NCBI RefSeq assembly: GCF_900110205.1
Contig: NZ_FOCV01000036.1
Location: 1-62,635 of the forward strand
Reading direction: 5' to 3'
DNA length: 62,635 bases
Source of the DNA: Rhizobium tibeticum
Lineage (GTDB): Bacteria; Pseudomonadota; Alphaproteobacteria; Rhizobiales; Rhizobiaceae
The stretch's first letter is position 1; the number at the start of each line of letters is the position of its first letter. Below are positions 62,439-62,635 of the stretch, in pieces. The notes under the pieces were generated by a model. That model was not told where the DNA came from. It made no database searches and saw only the letters and a list, made by a program, of their open reading frames with translations. The position numbers were made by a program, and so were the translations under genes.

Positions 62439-62635
62439 ATGGACATTTATACTGACAGTCAGCGTGATAACCGTCTTGAGATCGTCGACACTGGTCGGCG
62501 TCGGCGTTTCAGCAAAGAGGTAAAGCGACGGATCGTAGCGGAGAGCCTTTTGGAGCCGGGATTGTGCGCAACGACGGCGCGGCGACATGGGATTTCTCGT
62601 TCGCAGCTCTATGAATGGCGCAAGCTGGCGCGTGC
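62439..62635 (+). CDS. IS66-family transposase accessory protein (OrfA/TnpA), cut by window edge
   Basis: The first 65 residues of a protein starting MDIYTDSQRDNRLEIVDTGR. It has an IS66/IS3-type helix-turn-helix: RRRFSKEVKRRIVAES, then ATTARRHGISRSQLYEWRK, as in IS66 OrfA proteins of Rhizobium. The frame is open to the right edge; OrfB and the main transposase would follow outside the window. Confidence 0.85.
   Translation, partial: MDIYTDSQRDNRLEIVDTGRRRRFSKEVKRRIVAESLLEPGLCATTARRHGISRSQLYEWRKLAR

Overview
The window looks like part of an alphaproteobacterial chromosome from the Rhizobiaceae (Rhizobium, Ensifer/Sinorhizobium or a close relative). The reasons are a glpDSTPQUV-type glycerol uptake operon ending in glpK, arginine-rich DUF1127 proteins, a DUF982 protein, a rhizobial-style palindromic intergenic repeat, an NDUFS4-like complex I accessory protein, two tRNA genes, GC-rich coding sequence and many CUT1-type sugar ABC transporters. 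Both ends are cut inside insertion sequences: the tail of a DDE transposase on the left and the start of an IS66-type orfA on the right.

Region 1 (1-9000) is a loose set of single genes: an orphan glycine-betaine-type substrate-binding protein, an entericidin-like 51-residue lipoprotein, a LysR regulator divergent from a 53-residue DUF1127 protein, a methyltransferase, a ceramide-glucosyltransferase-like GT2/GT21 enzyme, a CHASE4-like/GGDEF/EAL c-di-GMP protein and a second DUF1127-like protein. Region 2 (9.2-15.4 kb) holds a GlxA-type AraC regulator, two tandem dual-receiver response regulators (one with GGDEF, one without and with a non-phosphorylatable first receiver) and a dimethylglycine/sarcosine-dehydrogenase-like flavoprotein. 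Region 3 (15.4-29 kb) holds an MscS channel, a DUF924 protein with an MFS exporter, acetate kinase, a CBS-BON protein, an M20 hydrolase, L-fuconate dehydratase divergent from an IclR regulator, a receiver-only response regulator and an EptA-type phosphoethanolamine transferase.

Region 4 (29-38.5 kb) is a complete glycerol operon, transcribed leftward as glpD-S-T-P-Q-U-V-K. Its two ATPases carry complementary defects, which suggests one canonical ATP site per transporter. Four CGAA repeats at exact 11-bp spacing lie upstream of glpD. Next come an AraC regulator divergent from a fosmidomycin-resistance-like MFS protein, and an SDR.

Region 5 (41.9-59.0 kb) is the most interesting part. Thirteen genes in one direction (lacI, Gfo/Idh, CoA-transferase, enoyl-CoA hydratase, aldehyde dehydrogenase, CUT1 sugar ABC transporter of four genes, GMC oxidoreductase, SDR, second GMC oxidoreductase, glycerate 2-kinase) face a divergent DUF993 TIM-barrel gene. 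Near-identical 14-bp LacI-type palindromes sit in front of both lacI and the DUF993 gene. I read this as one regulon that imports a sugar or polyol derivative, oxidises it, cleaves it, and passes products to CoA-ester and glycerate metabolism. The substrate cannot be told from sequence, and I do not recognise the combination as a described pathway.

Region 6 (59-62.6 kb) is gene-poor: small proteins, tRNA-Arg(TCT), the complex I accessory protein, tRNA-Pro(TGG) and the IS66 edge.
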